From the NCBI RefSeq assembly GCF_002214385.1, contig NZ_CP014855.1, forward strand, positions 1,116,001-1,180,000: 64,000 nucleotides of DNA. Reading direction: 5' to 3'. Position numbers and translations under genes: made by a program. Origin of the DNA: Thermococcus gorgonarius (GTDB taxonomy: Archaea > Methanobacteriota_B > Thermococci > Thermococcales > Thermococcaceae). Of this stretch, positions 38,748 to 47,991 are shown piece by piece (the first letter of the stretch is position 1; every line of letters starts with the position of its first letter). The notes under the pieces were generated by a model, which saw nothing but the letters and a program-made list of their open reading frames with translations, did no database searches and had not been told where the DNA came from.

Positions 38748-39242
38748 ATGAGCATAAACATCGTCAGAAAAGAACTATTCAAGAAGGTAACCTACCTGGC
38801 GAGAGAGATAGAGGAGGGAATGAACTACGGAGTTCCTCATCTCGTCGGAGAGATAGAAGCAGGGGAGCTCCCTCAAGTTGAGCTCAGCGTTGTCGTTTTC
38901 AACGGGAGCTATCACAGGTTTCTCTTAAAAGATGAGGATGAGAGAAAGCTCTACTTCATGCTTCCCGTCGATTCCTCAAATCCAAGACGTGTTTTTATGG
39001 AAATATGGACGTTTCTTAACGGAAAAACCGATGGAAGTGTTCTAATACCTGGAACAAAAATCAGGGGTATTCTCAAGAGCGAACTTTCCAGGAGGGGATT
39101 TGAGACAATATGGATGAACGTCTACGAAGAGGGAGGCATAGGCTACGTGGAAGTACTTGCAGTAAAGGAAAACGCCAGATACCGCATGACCTTTGAGAAG
39201 ACGGGGAATGAATTCACCCTTCTTGAAATTGAAAAAATATGA
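38748..39242 (+). CDS. Unknown protein between the polyamine genes
   Basis: A 164-residue soluble alpha/beta protein without a family I recognise. It contains an acidic helix (LAREIEEGMNYGVPHLVGEIEAGE) and a LNGKTDGSVLIPGTKIRGI segment. ATG 38748 lies 26 bases after a TATA box and has no ribosome-binding site, which suggests a leaderless mRNA. It lies between speE and pdaD on the opposite strand from both, ending one base before the convergent pdaD stop. Confidence 0.65.
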   Translation: MSINIVRKELFKKVTYLAREIEEGMNYGVPHLVGEIEAGELPQVELSVVVFNGSYHRFLLKDEDERKLYFMLPVDSSNPRRVFMEIWTFLNGKTDGSVLIPGTKIRGILKSELSRRGFETIWMNVYEEGGIGYVEVLAVKENARYRMTFEKTGNEFTLLEIEKI

Positions 39243-39243
39243 G

Positions 39244-39717
39244 TCAGTAAGGGAACATAACGACCGCCGCCACTACGGCAGCTGGCTTATCCTTAACCGT
39301 TATCTCGGCTGAAGCAACCCTGAATTCCTTGAGCTTCCAGCCCCTGACTCTAAATCCCTCTTCGACCATTTTCCTGACCATTTCCTCTGCCTCTTCCTTG
39401 GTGCAGTAGCCGGAATACTCGTAGATCAGGCCGCCTTCGTTCCCCTCGCTTATACCTACTCCAAGGGCCGCGCTGATGGTCATTCCAGGTTCGTCGCTCT
39501 CGATGTGGGCATAGACCGTCGGAAGGAGCATTCCTATGGGAACATCGTGAACTTTCTCCATCCACTCGATGTGGGCTGGAATTACGCTACTGAGCTTGAC
39601 GAGGTTGACGTTACCTATCCCGAGCTTGAGAAGTGCGTTATCGAAAGCGTTAAGCTTTGTTCCCCCTTCAGCGGCTGCAGCACCTATGAAAGCCCTCTTA
39701 GGAGTCATCCAGCTCAT
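39244..39717 (-). CDS. pdaD: Pyruvoyl-dependent arginine decarboxylase
   Basis: A 157-residue proenzyme that makes agmatine from arginine, the first step of polyamine synthesis. It cleaves itself at the Ser-Ser pair in LVKLSSVIPAH, turning the second serine into the pyruvoyl group. Other family marks are MLLPTVYAHIESDEPG and ALGVGISEGNEGGLIYEYSG. ATG 39717 is preceded by GGTGGTGAAG. A TATA-like TTTATTAACC lies near 39763-39772 on the minus strand. Confidence 0.94.
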   Translation of the reverse strand: MSWMTPKRAFIGAAAAEGGTKLNAFDNALLKLGIGNVNLVKLSSVIPAHIEWMEKVHDVPIGMLLPTVYAHIESDEPGMTISAALGVGISEGNEGGLIYEYSGYCTKEEAEEMVRKMVEEGFRVRGWKLKEFRVASAEITVKDKPAAVVAAVVMFPY

Positions 39718-39876
39718 CTTCACCACCTATCTCACTTTTGAACTACTCCTCACGAGGTCAATTGGTTAATAAACGTTTCGGAAAACATTGGGGGACAGAG
39801 AGGAAAGACCCACCAGAACGAAGGTTTAATCACGCAGGAAGGAGCTATCAATCGACACAAAAAGGTGGAAGGGAAC

Positions 39877-41532
39877 CTACCTTACTATAACGTTGAGTTT
39901 TCTGAGCTTTATGGGGATGCTGTACTCTCTGGACACGTCCCGGATAACACGCAGAATAGTTTCCTTTGCATCGTTCTTGAGTTTTTCTTCATCAACGCCC
40001 AAGAAAGACCCAAAGAGACCAACACCTTCCTCCTTAAGGAAGGACACCTCGATGCTTACATAAACTGTGTTGTCTTTAACGTCCCAGCTTAGTTTGAGCC
40101 ACTTAAACGTCACGCGGGAAATTAGTTTAAGCTCCGTGTGAAGCCTCGCCTTCAGGGTTTCCATGGCGGGTTCTATCCTACTCCTCAGGAGAGTCTGCTC
40201 ACTCTCCTTCTTCTTCTCTTCGGTAAGGAAAGTGAGTTCATCGATACCGGCCTGTTTCAGGAGTTTTTCAACCTCTTTCTCTAGCTCCTTTTTCTTTTCT
40301 ATTATCTGGGCCGCCTTGGCAGATTTTGGTTTAATTTGCACTGAAGGTGCTACCTTTTCAATGGTCTCCACTTCAATGTTGTGCACGGTTATATACCTGT
40401 TGAGAGTCTTTCCGAGCTCTTTGGAGTGTCTCGTAATAATACTCCTTATGAGATTTTCGACGCGGTCATTCGGTAAGTCCGTTTCAACCACGAGCTTCGC
40501 GTTCACCTCAAACTCTCTGCGGCCCTTGATGTCAAAGCTGGCAGCTGTAACGTTGATTCCAGCTTCCCGGATCTCCCCGATTACAGTCCTAGCCATCGCT
40601 CTGAAATAGGGCCACACATCTTCAAGAACGGAAAGGGTTATCCTGCCATCCTCGTCCACTTTTCCCGTCTTCTTCCTGTCTCTCTCCACTATCTGCTGGG
40701 GAGCAACTTCCTTCCCGTCTAGGATTACTTTTATATCCCGAAGTATAGGCTTTGTATCGGCCACCCTGAGTATAATCGGGGCGTGTTTGCTTATAGCGTG
40801 GAGCATTCTTTTCTCCGCAACTTCCCGCATCTGCCCTTCACTGTGTCCGTACATGTGGACGTTTAGATACAGAACACCTCCACTCACCTCTCCCGAGAAT
40901 ACAATCTTAGTCAGCTGAAGTGTTCTAACCCTATTGGCTTCAGATATCAGGTGCTTGGCGTACTCCCTGAGGGCATCGTTTAAGAAGTCTCCATTCGGAA
41001 TCTCGTTTACTATTTCAACCTCTTCTACAGTTCCCGCGCTTACTGCTTTTTGGGTGGACTCTGGTTTTTTCTCTTCTGGGGACTTAGCCGGTCTCTGAAC
41101 TGTCTGGGGAGCTACCTGGGCACCTTCTTGAGGAGAGTGTTTGGATTCCGGGTGGGAGAACAGATCAGCTATCGGAACTTTGGGGGTTTCGGCGTATGCC
41201 TCAAGGTTGTCGGCTATCGACAGCTTTACACCTATTTCGTCGAGGGCGTAGAAATCAACTATTACAGGCCCCTTAAGGAGTTCTTTGAGGAGCGAAAGTG
41301 CTTCCTCTCCAGAGATGTTCTTTCCAGAACCGACTTTCTGGCCCTCAATAGCCAGAATCTTTGAGCGATCCATCAGAATCTCCATGTAGTACCCCTGACC
41401 ACTTTTTTTGCCGAAAAGCTTGACGAAGGCCCCCTCTGTCGTTGAGAGGATATTTTGAATCTCACTGAGCAAATCCTCCGATGATGTTATCACAATGTTT
41501 TCCTTAAGGGGAGTTAAGCTGGGCAGCTTCAT
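39877..41532 (-). CDS. Large conserved protein, DUF2226-like
   Basis: A 551-residue protein. The N-terminal 120 residues look like the archaeal DUF2226 family. A Pro/Glu/Lys-rich linker (about 128-170) follows. The rest is alternating strand and charged helix, with a coiled coil near 420-460 (IIEKKKELEKEVEKLLKQ). No catalytic motif or membrane helix is visible. ATG 41532 follows GGTGGGAAT. A strong TATA box (GATATATATAGG) lies at 41577-41587 on the minus strand. Function unknown. Confidence 0.65.
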   Translation of the reverse strand: MKLPSLTPLKENIVITSSEDLLSEIQNILSTTEGAFVKLFGKKSGQGYYMEILMDRSKILAIEGQKVGSGKNISGEEALSLLKELLKGPVIVDFYALDEIGVKLSIADNLEAYAETPKVPIADLFSHPESKHSPQEGAQVAPQTVQRPAKSPEEKKPESTQKAVSAGTVEEVEIVNEIPNGDFLNDALREYAKHLISEANRVRTLQLTKIVFSGEVSGGVLYLNVHMYGHSEGQMREVAEKRMLHAISKHAPIILRVADTKPILRDIKVILDGKEVAPQQIVERDRKKTGKVDEDGRITLSVLEDVWPYFRAMARTVIGEIREAGINVTAASFDIKGRREFEVNAKLVVETDLPNDRVENLIRSIITRHSKELGKTLNRYITVHNIEVETIEKVAPSVQIKPKSAKAAQIIEKKKELEKEVEKLLKQAGIDELTFLTEEKKKESEQTLLRSRIEPAMETLKARLHTELKLISRVTFKWLKLSWDVKDNTVYVSIEVSFLKEEGVGLFGSFLGVDEEKLKNDAKETILRVIRDVSREYSIPIKLRKLNVIVR

Positions 41533-41576
41533 ATTCCCACCAGCTTGTTGTTTCTCATTCTGATTAGCAGCGACAC

Positions 41577-41587
41577 CTATATATATC
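41577..41587 (-). promoter_or_regulatory. TATA box of the DUF2226-like gene
   Basis: On the minus strand GGATATATATAGG stands about 50 bases before ATG 41532, with the ribosome-binding site GGTGGGAAT closer in. Confidence 0.6.
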
Positions 41588-41677
41588 CGTTAATCCTAGA
41601 CTCAAGCGACGCAAAGAGCTCCGGGTTTGAGTTAAGCAACGTACCTATTTAAACGTTGTTGATCATGGGTGGTGATT

Positions 41678-43141
41678 ATGAGGATACTGATACTCGGTGG
41701 GGGCAGCATTGGTCGTCAGATAGCCGAGGCCCTCAAAGGGGAGTTTGAGATAACCATAATAGAGAAGGATGAAATACGTGCCAAATCTCTTTCCGAGGTA
41801 GGGTTCAACGTTGTACAGGGTGACTTCTCATACACGGCCACGCTCCTCAAAGCAGGCCTCGAGAAGGCTGACGCGGTTGTTATAACGACAAGAAACGTTG
41901 AGACTGTTAAAAAGGCGGTCTATATAATCCGGAGTAACAATTCCAACGTTCCAATAATAACACTTCTTCCCGATGATATGCCCAAAGAAACGCTAGAAGA
42001 TATAATCCTCGAGGAGTTCGAAAAGGAGGCCAGAATAGACTACGGCATTTACCCGCAGAGGGCAATAACCGACGCATTTTTGAGAACCATACTAGATCTT
42101 GGAGAAAAGAAAAACGCCACCCTTTTGTTCAGAAAACTTCAAGAGCTGAAAAAAAGCGGGGACTCGCTCCTGATAATAACCCACGACAACCCGGATCCAG
42201 ACTCACTCTCATCCGCGCTGGCCCTCTCCATGATCGCCCAGAACGCAGGATTAAAGACCACAATAGGCTACGGCGGGGAAATAACACACCACGAGAATCA
42301 GGCCTTCGTTAACCTTCTTGGAATCAATATAAGACGCCTTTCAAAGGGTTCCTACGAGCTCAGAAGACATCAGTTCATAGCCATTGTTGATGCTCAGCCA
42401 AACGGAAACATAACAGTCCTTGACAAGGAGGATCTTGACAGGGTAAAGGTGATAATAGACCACCACCAGATATTCCAGCACCTGTACGACTACCTGCCGG
42501 ATGACGTTTTCATTGACATAAGGCCAGAAGTCAACTCATCAGCGGCGATATTAACGGAGTACATAAAATCCCTGAACATAGTCCCGCCCGAGAACGTTGC
42601 CACCGCCCTTTTCTACGGGATATACACAGACACAAAGAAGTTCTCAAAGCTTAGCCACGTGGATCTCAAGGCCATCGAGTTTCTCGCGGGCAAAGTCAAC
42701 TACGAGATTCTGGACAGAATTGAACACCCGGATATTTCCACCGAGACAGCGGAGATACTGGCCAGGGCAATACTGAACAGAAGAACTTACAAAAACCTCC
42801 TCATTTCAAACGTTGGGTTCATAAACAACAGGGACGCCGTAGCGGAATCAGCAGACTTTCTTTTGAGACTAGAGGGGATAAGCACGGTTTTGGTATTCGG
42901 AATCGTCGACGATTACATAGAGATATCCGCCAGAACCCGGGACGTGAGGGTGAACATTGGGGCGGTTATGAAGGAAGCCTTCAGTGACATAGGGAGCGGA
43001 GGAGGACACCCAACCATGGGTGGTGCAAGAATCCCCCTCGGGATTTTCAAGCTGGCTAAGGACAAAAACTCCCTCCTACGGCTCGTTGAGGAGGCAATAA
43101 CGGAAAAGTTCCTCGAAGCCCTGGGAATCAAAGAAAGCTGA
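41678..43141 (+). CDS. DHH-family nuclease, HAN-like, with N-terminal TrkA-N domain
   Basis: A 487-residue protein. Residues 1 to about 135 form a Rossmann TrkA-N domain (ILGGGSIGRQIAEAL). A DHH phosphoesterase follows with THDNPDPDS, AIVDAQPN and IIDHHQ, and the DHHA1 end has GSGGGHPTMGGARIPLG. All metal-binding motifs are present. In Thermococcales a DHH protein of this region is described as HAN, a 3'-5' exonuclease that binds the Hef helicase in repair of stalled forks; I infer that identity. ATG 41678 follows GGGTGGTGATT. The last base of its stop touches the predicted H/ACA RNA on the other strand. Confidence 0.82.
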   Translation: MRILILGGGSIGRQIAEALKGEFEITIIEKDEIRAKSLSEVGFNVVQGDFSYTATLLKAGLEKADAVVITTRNVETVKKAVYIIRSNNSNVPIITLLPDDMPKETLEDIILEEFEKEARIDYGIYPQRAITDAFLRTILDLGEKKNATLLFRKLQELKKSGDSLLIITHDNPDPDSLSSALALSMIAQNAGLKTTIGYGGEITHHENQAFVNLLGINIRRLSKGSYELRRHQFIAIVDAQPNGNITVLDKEDLDRVKVIIDHHQIFQHLYDYLPDDVFIDIRPEVNSSAAILTEYIKSLNIVPPENVATALFYGIYTDTKKFSKLSHVDLKAIEFLAGKVNYEILDRIEHPDISTETAEILARAILNRRTYKNLLISNVGFINNRDAVAESADFLLRLEGISTVLVFGIVDDYIEISARTRDVRVNIGAVMKEAFSDIGSGGGHPTMGGARIPLGIFKLAKDKNSLLRLVEEAITEKFLEALGIKES

Positions 43142-43288
43142 TGTGGGCCCGAGTGATCCCCCGCCTTCATGGTAAGCTTTTCTACTCTCTCCGGCGGTCC
43201 GGAGCTCGGGCCCTATGCGCCCGGCATCGTCGCACCCGCTCATCGCTGGCACAAGCCCGCTCCCGGGCCCGGGCCACCGGGCGCGACC
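43142..43288 (-). ncRNA. Probable two-hairpin H/ACA guide RNA
   Basis: Read on the minus strand. Hairpin 1 is closed by GCGCCCGG/CCGGGCGC (43277-43284 with 43217-43224) and followed by ATA. Hairpin 2 is closed by GGGCCCGAG/CTCGGGCCC (43205-43213 with 43145-43153) and followed by ACA (43142-43144). Inside hairpin 2 an upper stem CCGCC/GGCGG with GGAGAG opposite ATGA looks like a K-turn, and the pocket-to-ACA distance is 16 bases. Hairpin 1 also has GGGAG opposite GATGA. GC content is about 70 percent, against an AT-rich surrounding. A minus-strand TATA run (TTAAATATC, 43311-43320) would start transcription near 43288. Confidence 0.75.
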
Positions 43289-43310
43289 GTCGTTGAAAAT
43301 TTATCAGGGT

Positions 43311-43320
43311 GATATTTAAG
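43311..43320 (-). promoter_or_regulatory. TATA box for the two-hairpin H/ACA RNA
   Basis: On the minus strand GCCTTAAATATCACC is centred about 26 bases before the first paired base of hairpin 1, the spacing expected for a directly transcribed RNA gene. Confidence 0.5.
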
Positions 43321-43374
43321 GCTTTCAGCTCTAATAACCATTAGGAATATTCCTGTGGTTACTTCATGCCGAAA

Positions 43375-43384
43375 AGTATATAAG
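43375..43384 (+). promoter_or_regulatory. TATA box of metK
   Basis: GAAAAGTATATAAG is a BRE/TATA pair about 45 bases before ATG 43427. The longer open frame starting at 43355 would begin upstream of it and is rejected. Confidence 0.65.
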
Positions 43385-43426
43385 ATGATGAACAGACCTG
43401 CTCATGCTCATCTGGAGGTGACGCTC

Positions 43427-44644
43427 ATGGTTGAGAAAGTCAGGAACATAGTCGTTGAGGAGATGGTAAGGACTCCTGTTGAGATGCAGAAGGTCGAGCT
43501 CGTCGAGAGAAAGGGGATAGGCCACCCGGACAGCATTGCCGATGGCATTGCCGAGGCAGTAAGCAGAGCCCTCAGCAGGGAGTACATCAAGAGGTACGGC
43601 ATAATCCTCCACCACAACACCGACCAGGTTGAAGTGGTTGGCGGAAGGGCCTATCCAAGGTTCGGCGGCGGTGAGGTCATAAAGCCTATCTACATCCTCC
43701 TCTCCGGAAGGGCCGTCGAGATGGTGGACAAGGAGTTCTTCCCGGTTCACGAGATAGCCATAAAGGCTGCAAAGGACTACCTCAGGAAAGCAGTCAGGCA
43801 CCTCGACCTTGAGCACCACGTGGTCATAGACTCCCGCATCGGGCAGGGAAGCGTTGACCTCGTCGGTGTCTTTAACAAGGCCAAGGAGAACCCGATTCCG
43901 CTCGCCAACGACACTTCCTTTGGAGTTGGCTACGCCCCGCTCAGCGAGACCGAGAGGATTGTCCTCGAGACGGAAAAGCTCCTCAACAGCGACGAGTTCA
44001 AGAAGAAGTGGCCGGCAGTTGGAGAGGACATCAAGGTCATGGGTCTCAGGAAGGGGGACGAGATAGACCTCACCATCGCTGCGGCCATAGTGGACAGTGA
44101 AGTGGACAACCCGGACGACTACATGGCCGTCAAGGAGGCCATCTACGAAGCTGCCAAGGAAGTCGTTGAGTCCCACACCCAGAGGCCGACCAAGATCTAC
44201 GTCAACACCGCCGACGACCCGAAGAACGACATCTACTACATCACCGTCACGGGAACGAGCGCAGAGGCCGGAGACGACGGTTCCGTCGGAAGAGGCAACC
44301 GCGTCAATGGCTTAATCACCCCGAACAGGCACATGAGCATGGAGGCTGCAGCCGGTAAGAACCCGGTCAGCCACGTTGGAAAGATCTACAACCTCCTCGC
44401 AATGCTGATAGCCAACGACATAGCCGAGCAGGTCGAGGGTGTGGAGGAGGTCTACGTCAGGATCCTGAGCCAGATCGGCAAGCCGATTGATGAACCACTC
44501 GTTGCAAGCGTTCAGATAATACCAAAGAAGGGCTACTCACTCGAGGTCATCGAGAGGCCGGCCTACGAGATAGCGGATGCATGGCTGGCAGACATAACCA
44601 AGATCCAGAAGATGATCCTCGAGGATAAGCTCAACGTCTTCTGA
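43427..44644 (+). CDS. metK: S-adenosylmethionine synthetase, archaeal type
   Basis: A 405-residue methionine adenosyltransferase of the archaeal family, which makes SAM from methionine and ATP. Family motifs include [31 protein letters not shown] and [23 protein letters not shown] 43427 follows GGAGGTGACGCTC. It supplies SAM for the several methyltransferases and radical SAM proteins in the window. It ends 4 bp before the convergent helicase gene. Confidence 0.97.
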   Translation: MVEKVRNIVVEEMVRTPVEMQKVELVERKGIGHPDSIADGIAEAVSRALSREYIKRYGIILHHNTDQVEVVGGRAYPRFGGGEVIKPIYILLSGRAVEMVDKEFFPVHEIAIKAAKDYLRKAVRHLDLEHHVVIDSRIGQGSVDLVGVFNKAKENPIPLANDTSFGVGYAPLSETERIVLETEKLLNSDEFKKKWPAVGEDIKVMGLRKGDEIDLTIAAAIVDSEVDNPDDYMAVKEAIYEAAKEVVESHTQRPTKIYVNTADDPKNDIYYITVTGTSAEAGDDGSVGRGNRVNGLITPNRHMSMEAAAGKNPVSHVGKIYNLLAMLIANDIAEQVEGVEEVYVRILSQIGKPIDEPLVASVQIIPKKGYSLEVIERPAYEIADAWLADITKIQKMILEDKLNVF

Positions 44645-44648
44645 ACTC

Positions 44649-47237
44649 TCAGCCTTTTTCTTCTATTATCGCCATTATTTTCCTGTGGAGTTGCTTTATC
44701 AGTTCCCTCCTGTCCTCCATGAGAACGACGTCGCTTGAGCCTATCGTTTCGAGATTGAATGCAAAGGGGCTGGGGAGCTCATGCCTTTCAAAGACCACCT
44801 TAACCTTTCCTTCCCTCACCCAGTTCAGAAAGAGCTCGGCGTTTTCCACGTCCATCTTGTCCTCCATTATCTCGCGGTAGACTTCCTTTAGGAGCGGAAA
44901 GTCCGGATAGTTCTCCTTCAGGACTTTGAGAAGGGAAACCGCTATTACCTGCTGTCTTCCCAATCTTTTGCTCCTTCCAACATAGCGTCTCAGTATCAGG
45001 AACCCGCGGTTGGCAACGTGGCGAAAACGCCTCTTCAAAAGCTCCGTGTTGTCCAGAGCCCTCTTGAGAACCTCACGGAGGTCTTCAATCCGGAAGAGCT
45101 CTCTTATCTCGGCCTCCGAAAGCCTGGCCTCCTTTGGAACCCTAAGGAGGAAGCCGTTGTCGTTTATGGCTATCCCAACGTTTACCCCTTTCCATCTGCC
45201 CACTGCGTAGGCAAAAGCCCTGCTTAAGGCGTCGTTGGCCTTCCTGCCAATGAGCGTGTGGAAGAAGTACTCGTAGGTGTTCTCCTTCTCAACCTCTTCA
45301 ACCAGAACGGTTTCGTCATCCGGAACAATCGAATACTTCGCCTGCTCGCGGAAATAAGCAACTATTGCCCTCGCCGCTTTCTCATCTATGCCGTATTTTC
45401 GCATAAGTCTTTTTATCACGTCTTTTCTGTTAAGGATTCCCTTGAGCTCCCTCCTAAAACGCTGTATGTCGAGAGCTAAATCAAAGCTTAAAGGCAGCAT
45501 CTCTGAGAACCAGGCGGGAATGGTTGGCTTGGCACCCTCTCTGGGAACCACGTATATCTTGTTTCCTCTACTCTTGACGAACTCGTAGGTTCTCCCAGCT
45601 AAAACGAAGATATCCCCCGGCATCAGCCTCTCGGCAAACTCCTCCTCAACGGTTCCAATCATCTGCTTGTCCATCGTGTAAACCCTGATCTTTGCTTCGT
45701 CTGGAATGGTTCCCACGTTCATGTAATAAATAGCCTTCGTCATCTTACCTCTTCTTCCAAACTTACCGCCCTCAAGCCAGATTTTGGCATAAACCTTCCT
45801 GTCCTCAAGACCCTCATAACCTCCAGAGAGATACTTGAGGATCGACATGAAGTCCTCGAAAGGCAGCTCGTGATACGGGTAGGCACGCCCCACCAGGCGA
45901 TAGGCCTCATCAACGTCCCACACCTTGTAAAGCGCCATTCCAACGATGTGCTGAGCCAGGACATCGAGGGGGTTTTTGGGTATCTTAACCCTATCGAGCC
46001 TTCTGTTGCGGGCGTTGTGGGCTAAAACAGTAACTTCAACCAGATCGTCTCTATCCAGAGCCAAAATTACCCCCTTACTTACCTCGTGAAGCCTATGGCC
46101 GGCCCTTCCAATCCTCTGCAAAGCGCGATTGACGCTCTTTGGAGAACCAATGAGAACCACCAAATCTATTGTGCCGATGTCAATCCCTAACTCCAGGCTT
46201 GTTGAGCTGATTACCGCCCGGAGCTCCCCACGCTTCAGCTTCTCCTCAACATCCAGCCTAACTTCCCTAGATAGCGAGGAGTGGTGTGCCTCTATAAGCC
46301 CCTCAAACTCGGGAAAACGCTTTTTTAGGTTAAACGCGACCCTCTCGGCACCGCTTCTGGTGTTGGTGAAGATCAAAGTTGTCCTATGCTTTTTGATAAG
46401 CTCGGCCAGGCGGTTGTAGAGTGCATCGCTGAGTACATCCGAGGGGGTGTATATTAAGTCGTCCACAACGCTCTCAACACTTATCTCGGTCTGCTTGGCA
46501 AAGCTCACGTCAACTATAAGGCCTGACCTTGGCTCCCCGTTATCGTTGAAACCGAAAACGAACTTTGCTATCTCCTCAAGGGGGTGTATAGTAGCGCTCA
46601 GACCAATTCTAACGAACTCCCTGTCAGCCATCTCCTGGAGCCTCTCTATCGTGAGGGCAAGATGGGAACCGCGCTTGTTCTCGGCCAGGGCGTGGACTTC
46701 GTCAATGATAACGTACTTAACCGTCTTAAGCCTCTCACTGAATTTTGGAGCGTTTAAAGCTATCGCCAGACTTTCAGGAGTGGTTATAAGGATGTGCGGC
46801 GGCTTTTTAACCATCTTGCTCTTTTCATAGCTTGAAGTGTCGCTCGTCCTTATGCCGACGCGGATTTCAGGCAACTCGTAGCCGAGTTCCCTCGCGACCT
46901 CCGTTATCTCTGCCAGTGGGCCCTCAAGGTTCCTTTTGATGTCGTTGTTCAACGCTCTAAGCGGTGAGACGTAGAGGACGTAAATTTTGTCCTCAAGCTT
47001 TCCCTCATTCCCGAGGAGAATAAGCTCGTTTATTGCCGCCAGAAAAGCGGATAAAGTTTTTCCAGAACCGGTGGGTGAGGAAATCAAGACGTTCTCTCCC
47101 TTGTGTATCTCAAGGACGGCGTAGCGCTGGGGCGGTGTAAAGCTCCCGAACTTCCGCTTAAACCACACCTTTACGGGTTCGGTGAGAATGGACAATATCT
47201 CTTCGTCGCTGTACTCCCTTTCAGCCCAGCGTATCAT
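44649..47237 (-). CDS. lhr: Lhr-family superfamily 2 helicase
   Basis: An 862-residue ATP-dependent helicase of the Lhr type, implicated in DNA repair. Motifs are Walker A SSPTGSGKT (about 55-63), Ia SPLRALNND, DEVH box IIDEVHAL, III LSATIHP and VI QRIGRAGHR. The winged-helix and Lhr C-terminal domains fill the second half. ATG 47237 follows GGAGTGGGAACC. It lies 46 bp downstream of a phosphoesterase gene on the same strand, as Lhr and an Mre11-like phosphoesterase do in bacterial repair operons. Confidence 0.92.
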   Translation of the reverse strand: MIRWAEREYSDEEILSILTEPVKVWFKRKFGSFTPPQRYAVLEIHKGENVLISSPTGSGKTLSAFLAAINELILLGNEGKLEDKIYVLYVSPLRALNNDIKRNLEGPLAEITEVARELGYELPEIRVGIRTSDTSSYEKSKMVKKPPHILITTPESLAIALNAPKFSERLKTVKYVIIDEVHALAENKRGSHLALTIERLQEMADREFVRIGLSATIHPLEEIAKFVFGFNDNGEPRSGLIVDVSFAKQTEISVESVVDDLIYTPSDVLSDALYNRLAELIKKHRTTLIFTNTRSGAERVAFNLKKRFPEFEGLIEAHHSSLSREVRLDVEEKLKRGELRAVISSTSLELGIDIGTIDLVVLIGSPKSVNRALQRIGRAGHRLHEVSKGVILALDRDDLVEVTVLAHNARNRRLDRVKIPKNPLDVLAQHIVGMALYKVWDVDEAYRLVGRAYPYHELPFEDFMSILKYLSGGYEGLEDRKVYAKIWLEGGKFGRRGKMTKAIYYMNVGTIPDEAKIRVYTMDKQMIGTVEEEFAERLMPGDIFVLAGRTYEFVKSRGNKIYVVPREGAKPTIPAWFSEMLPLSFDLALDIQRFRRELKGILNRKDVIKRLMRKYGIDEKAARAIVAYFREQAKYSIVPDDETVLVEEVEKENTYEYFFHTLIGRKANDALSRAFAYAVGRWKGVNVGIAINDNGFLLRVPKEARLSEAEIRELFRIEDLREVLKRALDNTELLKRRFRHVANRGFLILRRYVGRSKRLGRQQVIAVSLLKVLKENYPDFPLLKEVYREIMEDKMDVENAELFLNWVREGKVKVVFERHELPSPFAFNLETIGSSDVVLMEDRRELIKQLHRKIMAIIEEKG

Positions 47238-47283
47238 GGTTCCCACTCCTTAGGTTCGATTAAAAACTTTTTGGTATCCAAAA

Positions 47284-47991
47284 TCAAACCCGGCTGATTT
47301 TCCTCATAGCCTCTAGGAGTTTTCCCAGTTCCCCAAAGTCAAGGACCTCTCCACCAGCGGGAACCAGAATTCTAAGATTAAGGACATCGGTCTTTTTCAA
47401 AAACGGGGAAACAATCTCCCTCGTTACATCGTTCCCGTAGGCCCACGGGCTGAAAGCCGGAAGAACGACCAAATCCCGTCCCTTTAAAAAAGCGGGCACC
47501 TTTACGGCAGCACCCACCTCGTCCCTCAGCCTTATTGAAGGGTGTTCATGGCCGATGATGAAGCGCTCGCCCTCAACCAGTTTGTGTCCGTGTACAACTT
47601 TCCACCCTTTAAGATCCAGCTCGTCTACGATTTCAACGCCAAGCTCTCTGAGCCACAAAACCCCCACATCATGGTTTCCCCTGACGAGGATTACCTCATC
47701 GACCAATCCATCAATCCCCTCGAAAAATGCCCTAAGCTCGGCCTTTTCCCTCCTAATGGGAACGAACGAGTGCTTGAGGTCGCCATCTATTATGAGCCTT
47801 TTGGGTCTTTCCCTCTCAAGGACGGCCTTGAGAGAGGAAATAAGATTTCCCAAAAGCTTCGGCACGTAATGGCCCTCACTTACCAGGGCCTCCTCAAAAC
47901 CCACGTGAAGATCAGCTACCAGCAGATTCTTTCCCACCATCAGGGCCTTTTCGGGGAGAAATTTAAAGACAGACAAGGGTGGCACCCTCAC
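47284..47991 (-). CDS. Mre11/SbcD-related metallophosphoesterase
   Basis: A 235-residue calcineurin-like phosphoesterase. All metal-binding motifs are visible in order: DLHVG, GDLKH, RGNHD, VHGHK and GHEHPS. It is shorter than Mre11 and belongs to the archaeal SbcD-related group that is also called ligase-associated phosphoesterase in bacteria. The GTG start overlaps the stop of the preceding gene by 4 bp, and Lhr follows after 46 bp, so a role in nucleic acid repair is inferred. Confidence 0.85.
   Translation of the reverse strand: MRVPPLSVFKFLPEKALMVGKNLLVADLHVGFEEALVSEGHYVPKLLGNLISSLKAVLERERPKRLIIDGDLKHSFVPIRREKAELRAFFEGIDGLVDEVILVRGNHDVGVLWLRELGVEIVDELDLKGWKVVHGHKLVEGERFIIGHEHPSIRLRDEVGAAVKVPAFLKGRDLVVLPAFSPWAYGNDVTREIVSPFLKKTDVLNLRILVPAGGEVLDFGELGKLLEAMRKISRV

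Noticed and set aside
43355-43426. N-terminal extension of metK
   Set aside because: The frame runs through the TATA box; ATG 43427 has a strong ribosome-binding site and fits the family.
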